Origin: CBDDHT01 sp965227905
Lineage (GTDB): Bacteria; Pseudomonadota; Alphaproteobacteria; Rhizobiales; Methyloligellaceae
DNA length: 64,000 bases
NCBI GenBank assembly: GCA_965227905.1
Contig: OZ245780.1
Span: forward strand, 3,782,001 to 3,846,000
Direction: 5' to 3'
Shown here: positions 45,692 to 54,414 of the stretch, piece after piece
Position numbering within the stretch: the first letter of the stretch is position 1
How the letters are laid out: every line of letters begins with the position of its first letter
Made by a program: the position numbers and the translations under genes
The notes under the pieces: generated by a model
What the model saw: the letters and a program-made list of their open reading frames with translations, nothing else
The model's database searches: none
Told to the model about the DNA's origin: nothing

Positions 45692-46187
45692 TCTACCGGA
45701 GTATGTCTTGGACCGGGTGTTCGATGCGCCGCGTGAAATGGTGTGGCGGGCCTGGACTAATCCTGAACTCCTGTCGCGCTGGTACGGACCGGGCATCGAT
45801 ACGATCATTCACAAATTCGACCTGGAGCCAGGTGGCATGTGGCTCAACGAAATGAAGTGGGGCGAGAAATCGGATCTCAGCAAGATGGTGTTCCAGGAGG
45901 TCGTACCGCTCGAGAAGATGGTCTGGCATCACTCATCGACGGATGCCGACTGGAATGTGGTTTCGAACCCGATGATGCCGGATTGGCCACGTGTGCTGCT
46001 GACCACCGTGACCTTCACCGACGATGGATCGAAAACCAGGGTGCGGTTGTCGCAGGTGCCGCTCGATGCAACCGACGCCGAAATCGCCTGCTTCGCCAGC
46101 GCCATGGCTGGAATGGACAAGGGTTGGGGCAGCGGCTTCAAGATTATCGAAGAGATTCTCGCAGAGTTGCAGGCGGAAAACGCCTAG
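45684..46187 (+). CDS. SRPBCC (AHSA1-like) domain protein
   Basis: A 167-residue START/Bet v1-fold protein of the AHSA1 family. It opens YVLDRVFDAPREMVWRAWT with the ligand-cavity Trp of RWYGPG. Its end GMDKGWGSGFKIIEEILAEL matches the C-terminal helix of the group. The start overlaps the upstream ArsR-type gene by 8 bases, so the two are coupled. Members may bind hydrophobic ligands; no reaction is known. A weak hairpin (GCACCT/AGGTGC, 46215-46234) follows the stop. Confidence 0.92.
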   Translation: MSDLPEYVLDRVFDAPREMVWRAWTNPELLSRWYGPGIDTIIHKFDLEPGGMWLNEMKWGEKSDLSKMVFQEVVPLEKMVWHHSSTDADWNVVSNPMMPDWPRVLLTTVTFTDDGSKTRVRLSQVPLDATDAEIACFASAMAGMDKGWGSGFKIIEEILAELQAENA

Positions 46188-46432
46188 TCGCACAGCAATG
46201 CCATGTGGAGCAATGCACCTTCGAAAGGAGGTGCGTTATTCATGGCTGTGGGCTCCTAATTACGAGTACACTCAATCGAGATGGATGACGTCCGGTTACC
46301 TACCGGATTGAGCCGTTCCCGGATTGAACGTGATCCAGAGAGAATGCGCCACATGCAGACTCATATCGTCCATCAGCTATCGCCCAGAAAGAATCTCGAC
46401 GCTATTGCGCCCAACGCCGGCGGGCACGTCAA

Positions 46433-46807
46433 TTATAGAGGCAGATTCACACAGCTCCGGTTACATTGACGCCTTAGAGTCAAGCACCCATTGTTCCGCG
46501 CCGATACCGTGTCCTTTGCAACTTCAGTGCAGACTTCGTATGCCCGTTGAGGGGTGCGTGGACAGTTATCTATTTCAATGTCGAACTTGTCTCTCCATCT
46601 TTGAAGGCAAACGCGGCCAGCCTCTGCACAGCTCCGCAAACATCCAGGAATGATCGCTGGCGCTTTGTTCTGCTCTGATTTGAAGTTTTTCAGAAACTCC
46701 TTGGTTGAACCACCGAAGTTGTCCTCTGCAAATGCATGCCCCGTGCCGCCAACCGCGAATATCGCGAGCACAAGTCCAAGAATTGTCCATTCTCTCAGCC
46801 AATTCAT
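46433..46807 (-). CDS. Exported eight-cysteine small protein
   Basis: A 124-residue protein, unrecognised. A signal peptide covers about residues 1-27 (ILGLVLAIFAVGGTGHAFA, cleavage after AFA). The mature part has eight cysteines at 56, 60, 67, 82, 93, 108, 115 and 119. Their CxxxC-x6-C and C-x6-CxxxC spacing is symmetrical about the middle, suggesting four disulfides in a helical hairpin-like fold. It is small, basic and probably periplasmic. It is divergent from the L,D-transpeptidase-like gene. The ATG was preferred to the one four codons upstream. Confidence 0.7.
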   Translation of the reverse strand: MNWLREWTILGLVLAIFAVGGTGHAFAEDNFGGSTKEFLKNFKSEQNKAPAIIPGCLRSCAEAGRVCLQRWRDKFDIEIDNCPRTPQRAYEVCTEVAKDTVSARNNGCLTLRRQCNRSCVNLPL

Positions 46808-47145
46808 GCCTTGCCCCATTTAAGAGCAGAAAAAAACTGCATGAACGATAGCGTTGGCAGGCAGTCCTTGCAAAAGGAATTTAAGCAGCCCGAACCTGAT
46901 ATGCTCGCACTGAATCGGCGTCCACAGCATTTCCCGTTCAGACGCCAAACGGACAATCCTGACCATCGGTCAGACACAGGATCGGATGCCAAATATTCTC
47001 GTGCCATGACATTCGGCCTCGATGGAGTGCACATTTGCATTCTGACGCTACGAGGCTTGAACTGCTATCCACGCCATGGCGAATTCTGCCAAAGCGAATT
47101 ATGCTCAGCGCGTGTTGAGGACGCTTCTGCAGGAGAAATACACCG
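46808..47145. other. Intergenic region upstream of the L,D-transpeptidase-like gene
   Basis: About 340 bases between divergent starts. One open frame spans it (46736-47170) but reads as cysteine- and arginine-rich noise with no ribosome site and overlaps both neighbours. The stretch must hold the two promoters; no dyad strong enough to report was found. Confidence 0.45.
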
Positions 47146-48126
47146 GTGCCTCTCAGATCCCTCCTTCTGACCCTTGCCATCGTCATCATACTCCCCCTGT
47201 CCGGATCTCACCTATCTCGGGCGGCCGTGGAGTCCACAGATATTCCCGCGTGGCTGCGAGCGCATGTCGGCACAGGCGACGGCAAGATCGCTCCAGTTGT
47301 CCTTAAGAGGGCGCGCGCTCTATATCGCCAGAAAGTGGACGAAGGGGCGGTTAGAAATCCCTGCTACTTTGCCATGGATGCGACGCGCCCCAGCACATCG
47401 CGCAACGGTCGATTGGGGCGACGGTTCTACATGATCTGCGAGGCAGACAAGTCCTTCCGCGCGATTTCGTCTGGTTATGGCAACGGGCGCAAACTGCGAC
47501 GCGCGAATTTTTCAAACGGCCGGCAATGCGCGAAGAATTTTAGCAATGCGGAGGGGTCGAACCTGACCACCGGCGGCGCCTATATGACGGCCGAAACGAG
47601 AGAGTCGTTCAAAGGCTATTACCGCCGTTCAGGCAAAAGGATACCCTTCGTTCGGGCGTTCTTGCCCTTTGTTGGAGAAGGCGACACCGCGAACGCCTGG
47701 GAGCGGGCCATCGGCGGACATCAGGCCGTAACTTTAAGACGGCGGTGCCGCTACAAAAATCCGAAGAGCCCGTATGCGGACAAGGAAGGGTACGTTCCTT
47801 ATGGAAAGTTGGTGAACTACACCAGCGGCCGCAGCAACGGATGCACGACCTGGTCGCCGTCAAATTCCAAGAAGATTATGGCGATGGTCCGAGAAAACCC
47901 GACGACGATCTATATCTATCCCGAGTCCCGCGACATCGACGCTGTTGCGAAGGCAGTTAAGAACCGGACGTCCCTGGCGCGTACCGGATTGTATTGGAAC
48001 TCCAACTGTCTGAAGGCAATCGGCTCTCCCAAATTCTGGTCCAAGGAAAAGCTTCAGCCGATTATCAATGAATGGCGGCGTTCACTTCCGAAACGTCCGC
48101 GCCGTCCATTGCCGATCTGCAAGTGA
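47146..48126 (+). CDS. Exported YkuD_2-like L,D-transpeptidase homologue
   Basis: A 326-residue exported protein. The signal peptide covers about residues 1-27 (SLLLTLAIVIILPLSG, cleavage after RAA). The YkuD_2 catalytic-domain pattern is visible as RAISSGYGNGRKL, NFSNAEGSNLTTGGAYMT and the nucleophile region GRSNGCTTW, where Cys233 would be catalytic. A possible His partner is His192 (GGHQAV). Such enzymes cross-link or modify peptidoglycan. The usual HGA segment before the Cys motif is degenerate here, so activity is not certain. The basic C-terminus (KRPRRPLP) is unusual. The GTG start has CAGGAGAAAT upstream. Confidence 0.76.
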   Translation: MPLRSLLLTLAIVIILPLSGSHLSRAAVESTDIPAWLRAHVGTGDGKIAPVVLKRARALYRQKVDEGAVRNPCYFAMDATRPSTSRNGRLGRRFYMICEADKSFRAISSGYGNGRKLRRANFSNGRQCAKNFSNAEGSNLTTGGAYMTAETRESFKGYYRRSGKRIPFVRAFLPFVGEGDTANAWERAIGGHQAVTLRRRCRYKNPKSPYADKEGYVPYGKLVNYTSGRSNGCTTWSPSNSKKIMAMVRENPTTIYIYPESRDIDAVAKAVKNRTSLARTGLYWNSNCLKAIGSPKFWSKEKLQPIINEWRRSLPKRPRRPLPICK

Positions 48127-48237
48127 CGGCACTGACGCGCGAGGCGGTGCGTGATGAAATGCCCGAAGGACAAGTCTCGCGGCGCGCCGCGCGTTGACGA
48201 TCGGCAGGTTCTGACGGGGCGTTTACGATTCCACGTC

Positions 48238-50097
48238 CTAGTTGCGCGATCGCAGTTTCAAGCTAATGGTCAGTAACAGGCGCTCGACGTCACTCATCTC
48301 CGCTCGCTCATTGAGAACGGAACGGAGCATGGCGGGATGATCGGTAATGATGTTGTTGACGCCGATGTCGATCATCGTGTGCATTCCAGCCTCATTGTTG
48401 ACCGTCCAGACATGGACGCCAAGGCTTCTGCCTTTCACGCGTGAAACCGTCTCAGCGGTCGCGAGCTTTTGCGACAGAGAGAGAAATGCGACATCGGTAC
48501 GCGTCAAGTCACCAATATGAGCAGACACGATGAGGCCGGTCTTCAAACTCGCATCCAACGTGGCGACTTTCTCCAAAGCTCTTTGGTTCAGAGAGGTCAC
48601 GACAGAGTCGGCCTCAAACCGGTTCGTCTTGATAAGGTCGACGACTCGTTCGGCGAGAGCCTGGTCGTGACCATTGAATTTGAGCTCAATGTTCAGCTTG
48701 ATACGTCCGCGCGCCAGATCGATGACCTGCTGTAAGGTTGGGACTCTCTCGCTTGCAAACTCCGGTGCAAACCAGCTCCCGGCATCGAGATCCCTGATCT
48801 CGTCATAGGGCGTCTGCCAGATCTTCCTGTCGATGCCGGCAATCCGTTTCAAATCCGTGTCGTGCAGAAGAACCAGAACGCCATCGGAGGTTTCCTGTAC
48901 GTCGATCTCTGCATAGTCCGCTCCGTCCTCTATCGCATCACGGACCGCCGCGAGTGTGTTTTCGGGTGCGCGACTCGAGCTTCCTCGATGGGCCGTTATC
49001 TCGACCGTATCGCGAAGATCGGCTGTCTCGACCAATGCGTAGCTGGTGCCGATTGAGAGGGCGGCAAAGATGACGGTGCCGACCGCAATCGCCCGGCGAC
49101 CCGAGATCCGTTGCAGCAGTCCGTCCCGGATACGCCCTGCCCCAGGCAACGACATGGAAACTTTATCGCCGCGCAACGCGGTGTAGAGTCGCTCGACAAG
49201 GAAGACATATCCCGCTGTACCGACCAGTCCGATTGCCCCAGTGATACCGTCTATGACCACAAGAAGACCGCTGGTCGTCGCTATGATCGAACCTGTGGAT
49301 TGGGGGACAAGGGCGAGGATCAGTTCAGCACTCGCAACCAATCCCCAGACAACGAGCCCGGAGACGCTTGCCACGGCTGCAATCCAAGTCAAAAGCAGGA
49401 GTCCGATGGGCCGTGACGAGCCGCGTGTCGCCATCCAGCTTTCGGCCAATGGCGCCGACCATGATGCCCCCTCGAGCAAACAGATAGGCAGTGCCAGGCT
49501 CCAGCGAATGATGAGGGTCGAAACAGCGATGGCCAATATCGCGGCGCAGACTGTCGCGAGCCCCGTAGCGATGATGAACCGAGGCGGCCAAACAGCAAGA
49601 TAGTAGTTGATGTCCTTACCGGACAGGAGAAGCCAATAGAGCGCGGCGAGCGCCGTTCCAGCAACAGTTACAAGACCGAGAATCGCCAGTGCCTGGAGCA
49701 AGGCGGCGGACAACAGCCGCGGCAGACAGCGCAGGATCGCAAACAGATTGTCGAACAATGGGAGCGCGCGACCTTCACGTGCGACCCGTGCGATGTGCAG
49801 AAAGCCGGACTGTTGAATGAGAAGAAGCACCAGTCCGCTCGATGCGCCAAGAATGAGCCACAAGAGCCCCGGGACCGAGAGGAGAAACTGCGCAATCGCA
49901 AAGTTCGAGATTGCCGAATGTCCTGTCGTCTCCACAAACAGGCGCAAGAGAGAGCTCCGAACCGGTGTCAGAGCAAAGACACTCAGAACGTGAAACATCA
50001 GCGCGAAGATGATGAGCGTCTTCGCGTTGGCTCTCACGGTTTGCAGGCATTGCAAAACGACAGATCTGATCGAGATATTTGAGACGGGAGCAGACAT
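48238..50097 (-). CDS. Membrane glycerophosphodiester phosphodiesterase
   Basis: A 619-residue protein. Residues 1 to about 350 form a multi-helix membrane domain of the GDPD_memb type with roughly eight helices. Residues from about 370 on form a GDPD catalytic barrel. Signatures are TAHRGSSSRAPENTLAAVRD with the active-site His and Arg, YAEIDVQETSDGVLVLLHD with Glu, Asp and second His, and the late VHVWTVNN. It hydrolyses glycerophosphodiesters or related lipid headgroups at the membrane. The architecture matches known YqiK-like bacterial GDPDs. Convergent with the L,D-transpeptidase-like gene. Confidence 0.93.
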   Translation of the reverse strand: MSAPVSNISIRSVVLQCLQTVRANAKTLIIFALMFHVLSVFALTPVRSSLLRLFVETTGHSAISNFAIAQFLLSVPGLLWLILGASSGLVLLLIQQSGFLHIARVAREGRALPLFDNLFAILRCLPRLLSAALLQALAILGLVTVAGTALAALYWLLLSGKDINYYLAVWPPRFIIATGLATVCAAILAIAVSTLIIRWSLALPICLLEGASWSAPLAESWMATRGSSRPIGLLLLTWIAAVASVSGLVVWGLVASAELILALVPQSTGSIIATTSGLLVVIDGITGAIGLVGTAGYVFLVERLYTALRGDKVSMSLPGAGRIRDGLLQRISGRRAIAVGTVIFAALSIGTSYALVETADLRDTVEITAHRGSSSRAPENTLAAVRDAIEDGADYAEIDVQETSDGVLVLLHDTDLKRIAGIDRKIWQTPYDEIRDLDAGSWFAPEFASERVPTLQQVIDLARGRIKLNIELKFNGHDQALAERVVDLIKTNRFEADSVVTSLNQRALEKVATLDASLKTGLIVSAHIGDLTRTDVAFLSLSQKLATAETVSRVKGRSLGVHVWTVNNEAGMHTMIDIGVNNIITDHPAMLRSVLNERAEMSDVERLLLTISLKLRSRN

Positions 50098-50141
50098 CGC
50101 CGGTTCACACTATCACTTGTACCGGCCGAATTGTGCTGTCC

Positions 50142-50579
50142 CTACAATAGCCCAAGTTCCATCAACTCGGCTTTCAGCTCCGGTGGCATTTCGTCATCAT
50201 CGACACCTGCTGGACCAAGGTCCGGCGGCGCGTCGTCGGGTTCGAAATAGCGCCAGCCCTGGAAGGCACGACGGCGCTGGGAACGCGTCGCGATCAAAAC
50301 CGGGTCCAGCACGATATCGCAGCGATTGATTCCGTCTTCGCCGCGAAAGGCACGCAGATCGACAATCTGCTGGCGGAGTTGGATCACGCCCTTGATCACC
50401 CAATAGAGCGAACCGCCATCGAGAACCTGCTCGCGCCTTCGCGGTGTCTGGCGTGTGCGATGAAAGAGAAGTTGTTCTTCACCGGCCTCTTTCTGGCGTT
50501 CTAACCGGGCTGCCTGCACGTCACGCAGATGCGTGATCGAGTCGATCCCGACGCACAACTTGACGAGATGGAGGGTCAT
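50142..50579 (-). CDS. DUF1489 family protein
   Basis: A 145-residue cytoplasmic protein of an alphaproteobacterial family with no known activity. Family features are LHLVKLCVGIDSITHLRDVQA at the start (first 20 residues), GGSLYWVIKGVIQLRQQI in the middle and GWRYFEPDDAP near the end. Its ATG shares four bases with the stop of the carboxylase alpha-subunit gene (ATGA), so translation is coupled and the two are one transcript. Confidence 0.91.
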   Translation of the reverse strand: MTLHLVKLCVGIDSITHLRDVQAARLERQKEAGEEQLLFHRTRQTPRRREQVLDGGSLYWVIKGVIQLRQQIVDLRAFRGEDGINRCDIVLDPVLIATRSQRRRAFQGWRYFEPDDAPPDLGPAGVDDDEMPPELKAELMELGLL

Positions 50580-52540
50580 GCCTCGGTCTCACCGATGCGG
50601 GCAACGAGCGCGCCCTCCTCCACCTGCGTTCCGTCTTTGACAGGAAGGGCCTCGATGATGCCGTCATGAGGCGCGTGCAGAATGTGTTCCATCTTCATGG
50701 CCTCCAGCACAGCAATGCGTGCGCCCTTCTCGACGGCCTGCCCTTCTTTGGCGAACACCTGCGTAATCTTGCCATGCATCGGCGCCTTGATTTCGCCGCC
50801 GGCACTGGCCCCGTCCGCTTCGCTGCTGGCGAAGTCGGGAAGTGCGATTTCCCATTGCCGCATATCGTGGACAACGAGAATGCCAGCATCCGTCGGCACC
50901 ATATGAACCGGTTGTTCGCGGTCCGCGTCGGGCATTGCCACGCCGGAAGCTGTCGGTCCATCCGGACCCCAGGCGACATCGACAGCCATAGGCTCTCCAT
51001 TGCAGAGAATCTTGACCGTGTCCGGCCGGCGGGTACCGAGCGTGAAACCGTCACCAGCGCTCCAGGGGGATGCATGATCGTTCGATCCGTGGACACGGCA
51101 CGCCTCGACTTGCGTTTGCGCCATCGCAACCAGCGTCTCGGTGCCGCGGGCAATCGCAACGGGATCGACGCCTTCTGGGAGAAGTTCGGGCAGAACCCGC
51201 TCGACCAGTCCCGTATCCGGCACGCCTGCCACGACATCGGGCCTGTCGAGCAGCGTGTGCACGAAGTTCAGATTGGTGCGCGGCCCTGCGACAACCGTCT
51301 CGGCAAGCCCGGATTGCAGCAGCGCCATGGCCTCTTCGCGGGTCGGGGCATGGGCGATCATCTTGGCCACCATTGGATCGTAGAAGGGCGTGACCTCATC
51401 GCCTTCGCGCACGCCAGTGTCGATCCGAATACCGTCATGCTCCGGCCATGCCAGACGCTTGAGCTGACCGGATGATGGAATGAAACCACGCTCGGGATCC
51501 TCGGCATAGACACGGGCTTCGACAGCGTGGCCCTGCAGTTCGAGCGCATCCTGGCCAAGCGGCATAAGACCGCCCGAGGCGACCAGAAACTGCCATTCAA
51601 CCAGATCGGTTCCCGTCACCGCTTCCGTTACAGGATGCTCGACCTGAAGACGCGTATTCATTTCAAGGAAGTAGAACGGCGTCTGGTCGCCGAGCGGACC
51701 GCCTTCGGTCAGAAACTCGATCGTGCCCGCACCCACATACCCGACAGCCTTTGCCGCGGCGATAGCCGCATCGGTCATGGCGCTGCGCAACCCTTGGGTC
51801 ATGCCAGGCGCCGGCGCTTCCTCGAAAATCTTCTGTTGGCGGCGTTGCAGCGAGCAATCGCGTTCGAACAGATGCACACAGTTTCCGTGGGCATCAGCGA
51901 AAACCTGCACTTCCACATGGCGCGGCCGCTCAAGATACTTCTCCACCAGTATCTTGCCATCGCCGAATGCCGCTTCCGCTTCGCGGCGTGCCCCTTCCAC
52001 CGCGTCCTTGAAATCGTCAGGCGAGTGGACCTTGCGCATGCCCTTCCCGCCGCCGCCGGCAACGGCCTTGACCATGACCGGGTAGCCAATGTCTTCCGCA
52101 GCTCCGAAGAGCGTCTCGACGTCCTGCTCTTCGCCTGCATAGCCCGGCACGGTCGGAACACCGGCCTCTTTCATGCGCGCTTTGGCAATATCCTTGAGGC
52201 CCATGAGCTGCAGGGCCTCGATGGGCGGGCCGACGAATGCCAGGCCTTCCTTGGCGATCGCCGCTGCAAAGAGTGCGTTTTCCGAGAGAAATCCGTAGCC
52301 TGGATGAATGCACTCCGCCCCGCTTTTGCGGGCGGTTTCGATGATCCGATCGATGTTCAGATAGCTGTCGACGGCCGCTGCCGGGCCGATTTCATAGGCC
52401 TCATCCGCCATTGCAACATGCATGGCATTGCTGTCGGCCTCGGAACAGACCGCGATGGTGCGCATACCCAGCCTTTTGGCGGTGCGCATGATACGGACGG
52501 CGATCTCGCCCCGGTTAGCGACGAGCACTGAAGAGAACAT
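50576..52540 (-). CDS. Biotin-dependent acyl-CoA carboxylase alpha subunit (3-methylcrotonyl/propionyl type)
   Basis: A 654-residue protein. The biotin carboxylase domain spans about residues 1-450 (ANRGEIAVRIMRTAKRLG, AVAGGGGKGMRKV for ATP-grasp, EMNTRLQVEHPVTE). A BT-like middle follows, then a C-terminal biotinyl domain with Lys616 in EAMKMEH. This is the MccA/PccA layout. Length and ending favour 3-methylcrotonyl-CoA carboxylase of leucine breakdown, but propionyl- or geranyl-CoA carboxylase cannot be excluded. The beta-subunit gene is not in the window. It overlaps the DUF1489 gene by ATGA. Confidence 0.94.
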   Translation of the reverse strand: MFSSVLVANRGEIAVRIMRTAKRLGMRTIAVCSEADSNAMHVAMADEAYEIGPAAAVDSYLNIDRIIETARKSGAECIHPGYGFLSENALFAAAIAKEGLAFVGPPIEALQLMGLKDIAKARMKEAGVPTVPGYAGEEQDVETLFGAAEDIGYPVMVKAVAGGGGKGMRKVHSPDDFKDAVEGARREAEAAFGDGKILVEKYLERPRHVEVQVFADAHGNCVHLFERDCSLQRRQQKIFEEAPAPGMTQGLRSAMTDAAIAAAKAVGYVGAGTIEFLTEGGPLGDQTPFYFLEMNTRLQVEHPVTEAVTGTDLVEWQFLVASGGLMPLGQDALELQGHAVEARVYAEDPERGFIPSSGQLKRLAWPEHDGIRIDTGVREGDEVTPFYDPMVAKMIAHAPTREEAMALLQSGLAETVVAGPRTNLNFVHTLLDRPDVVAGVPDTGLVERVLPELLPEGVDPVAIARGTETLVAMAQTQVEACRVHGSNDHASPWSAGDGFTLGTRRPDTVKILCNGEPMAVDVAWGPDGPTASGVAMPDADREQPVHMVPTDAGILVVHDMRQWEIALPDFASSEADGASAGGEIKAPMHGKITQVFAKEGQAVEKGARIAVLEAMKMEHILHAPHDGIIEALPVKDGTQVEEGALVARIGETEA

Positions 52541-52652
52541 GGCTCTGTTATGTCATCGCAGGCGGCACAAAGGCAATCGTTCGATCGGTGCGGTACCAGC
52601 GTTCGTCCACAGGCACAGCTATTCCAGTTTAGTGGCGCCCATACCAAAAGCA

Positions 52653-52706
52653 GCCCGCTCGCCGGCCCAACCATCCAATAAGGTGGTCTTACCGGGCGGA
52701 GCGGGC
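52653..52706 (-). terminator. Possible terminator downstream of the universal stress protein gene
   Basis: GCCCGCT (52653-52659) pairs with AGCGGGC (52700-52706), and a smaller ACCATC/GGTGGT stem can form inside. On the minus strand TTTT follows the outer stem. It lies 30 bases past the stress-protein stop. The long loop makes it weak. Confidence 0.32.
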
Positions 52707-52733
52707 CGGCATCAGGGCATTCGCGTCAGACTC

Positions 52734-53576
52734 TTAGTGAGCCATCAACACCGGAACGGTCATTTGCTCCAGAATCGTCTTGGTAACGCCGCCAAGGAAG
52801 AATTCCCGCAGCCGGCTATGATGATAGCCGCCCATGACGATCAGATCGGCGCCGAAATCGGCTGAGCGCGACAGAATCAGATTGCCGATATCCGTGTCGG
52901 CGCCGGGAACACGGGAGACCTCGGCATTCACATCATGGCGCGCGAGATGGCGCGCCAAATCCGCACCCGGCTCGGCGCCATGGGCCGCACCCCGGCTTTT
53001 GGCCTCCGCAACGAAGATGATCACCGATTTCGCTTTCCTCAGCATGGGAAGTGCGTCGTGCACGGCGCGCGATGCAGTGGGGCTGCCGTCCCAGGCAACC
53101 ATTGCCAGTTCAGGCGGTTTCGCGGGCGCGCCGACATAGGGCACAATCAGGATCGGGCGTCCCGTGGAGAACAGCAGGTCCTCGAACAGAGCCAACTGAT
53201 CGCTCGATTTGGAATCGACATTCGGCTGGCCGATCACGGTCAAATCAGCGTGGCGTGCATGGATTGCGAGATGGCGAGGCAGTTCGATGCCGGCTCCTTC
53301 CAGCAGTCGCGGCTCGACGGAAACACCACGCTTTTCGCCCATGCTCATGAAATTATCGAGCGCACCCTGCGCTTTCTCTTCCAATGTCTTGAAATACTCC
53401 TGCGGGGGCGGAACCTGGAGTTCCAGGCCGCCCGCATAAGGCAGGCTTCCAATGGGTGAAAACACGACACCGGCGACGTGTGCGCCATGGGCCTCTGCAA
53501 GGGCCAAAGTATATTCGAGGCGGGCATTCCCCGCGTCGGATGTGTCGACGTGAACGAGCAAATCCTTGAGTGGCAT
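52734..53576 (-). CDS. Universal stress protein, tandem UspA domains
   Basis: A 280-residue cytoplasmic protein with two UspA-like folds. The first opens LLVHVDTSDAGNARLEYTLALAE. The second carries LAMVAWDGSPTASRAVHDAL and the ATP-binding type loop IVMGGYHHSRLREFFLGGVTKTILEQM. Tandem USPs are typical of stress and low-oxygen responses. An FNR-type half-consensus box lies about 140 bases upstream, consistent with such control. The second in-frame ATG after GGAGACC was taken as the start. Confidence 0.92.
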   Translation of the reverse strand: MPLKDLLVHVDTSDAGNARLEYTLALAEAHGAHVAGVVFSPIGSLPYAGGLELQVPPPQEYFKTLEEKAQGALDNFMSMGEKRGVSVEPRLLEGAGIELPRHLAIHARHADLTVIGQPNVDSKSSDQLALFEDLLFSTGRPILIVPYVGAPAKPPELAMVAWDGSPTASRAVHDALPMLRKAKSVIIFVAEAKSRGAAHGAEPGADLARHLARHDVNAEVSRVPGADTDIGNLILSRSADFGADLIVMGGYHHSRLREFFLGGVTKTILEQMTVPVLMAH

Positions 53577-53920
53577 CGAACCGGTCTCCATTGCCTCAGT
53601 GGAAAAGGCAGTCGGGACGGCGGTCCCACTGCCGAAAATCAGGTAAATGCCTGCCGGCTGGGCCGGATGGCTTGGTACCGTGCACGCTAAGTGTTTGGCT
53701 GATCATGCTACTTGACGTAGATCAATTTTGGCTTTGGATTGGCATTGTCGGTCGGCACTACGGTTGCCATGCAACCGTCGGGTCGGCGCGCAGAATTTCG
53801 CGCGCGCGTCAGTTTACCAGCGCCCCGTGAGTATGTGCCGCACTGTGCGAAACTCTGTCAGGCCGCAGGCAAACGCTGAATAACCTACCCATTCAGGTCA
53901 TTCAATGAGCCGGAAATGAC
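53577..53920. other. Intergenic region upstream of the universal stress protein gene
   Basis: About 340 bases with no credible ORF. It holds one FNR-like dyad (53712-53725). A GC-rich stretch with GGCGCGC and CGCGCGCG near 53780-53810 could hinder transcription but forms no clean hairpin. Confidence 0.45.
53712..53725. promoter_or_regulatory. FNR/FixK-like box upstream of the universal stress protein gene
   Basis: TTGAC-GTAG-ATCAA matches the FNR consensus at nine of ten conserved positions. It is centred about 140 bases from the stress-protein ATG. The regulator is inferred. Confidence 0.6.
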
Positions 53921-54325
53921 CTAATCCAGATAGGAACAAAGGAAGCCGTCGTGGACCCATCCTGACACGTGCAGACTCTTATAGTTCTGACGTCGTCCAT
54001 TAGTCGTATGCGTTCTGTAGGCAGTCAAAACCCGGACCCAGTTGCCGCGCCTTTGTCCGGAATCAACTTCGATTATCGCAAGTCTTTTCAGACTGCGGTT
54101 CACGCGATGGTTCGTTCCCGGTCCGCTGCGGATGGATACGAATCCGTCGGGACCGTTCACATTACAGACCATCGTGTTTTCTACACCGGGAGGATTATTC
54201 GGCCAGTCCGTATTCCTGACAAGACCGGTAAGATCCACAGATCCGTAAGTTGCGAATTCGGCAAGCGCAGCGTTTGCAAACATAAAAACGCCAACGAACC
54301 CAGCCAATAAGATTCTCATCAGCAC
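53921..54325 (-). CDS. Exported SH3-like domain protein
   Basis: A 134-residue protein with a signal peptide (about residues 1-22, MLMRILLAGFVGVFMFANA, cleavage after ALA). An SH3_3-type fold follows: MVCNVNGPDGFVSIRSGPG is the usual GLNVRSGP-like strand, then VRVLTAYRTHT and SLHVSGWVHDGFLCSYLD with the GWV strand. Cysteines at 54 and 130 could pair. Bacterial SH3 domains often bind peptidoglycan or cap peptidases. It ends 90 bases before the next minus-strand exported gene. Confidence 0.76.
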   Translation of the reverse strand: MLMRILLAGFVGVFMFANAALAEFATYGSVDLTGLVRNTDWPNNPPGVENTMVCNVNGPDGFVSIRSGPGTNHRVNRSLKRLAIIEVDSGQRRGNWVRVLTAYRTHTTNGRRQNYKSLHVSGWVHDGFLCSYLD

Positions 54326-54414
54326 TCACTCCCTGAAGCACTCTCCCCCGGATGGTCGACAATAGCTCCGATCACACTGCAAGTGCAATCGGCCTCGATC
54401 TCTCTTTGGCCGAG

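Noticed and set aside
46736..47170. 144-residue open frame between the eight-cysteine gene and the L,D-transpeptidase-like gene
   Set aside because: Overlaps both genes, has no ribosome site and no recognisable domain.
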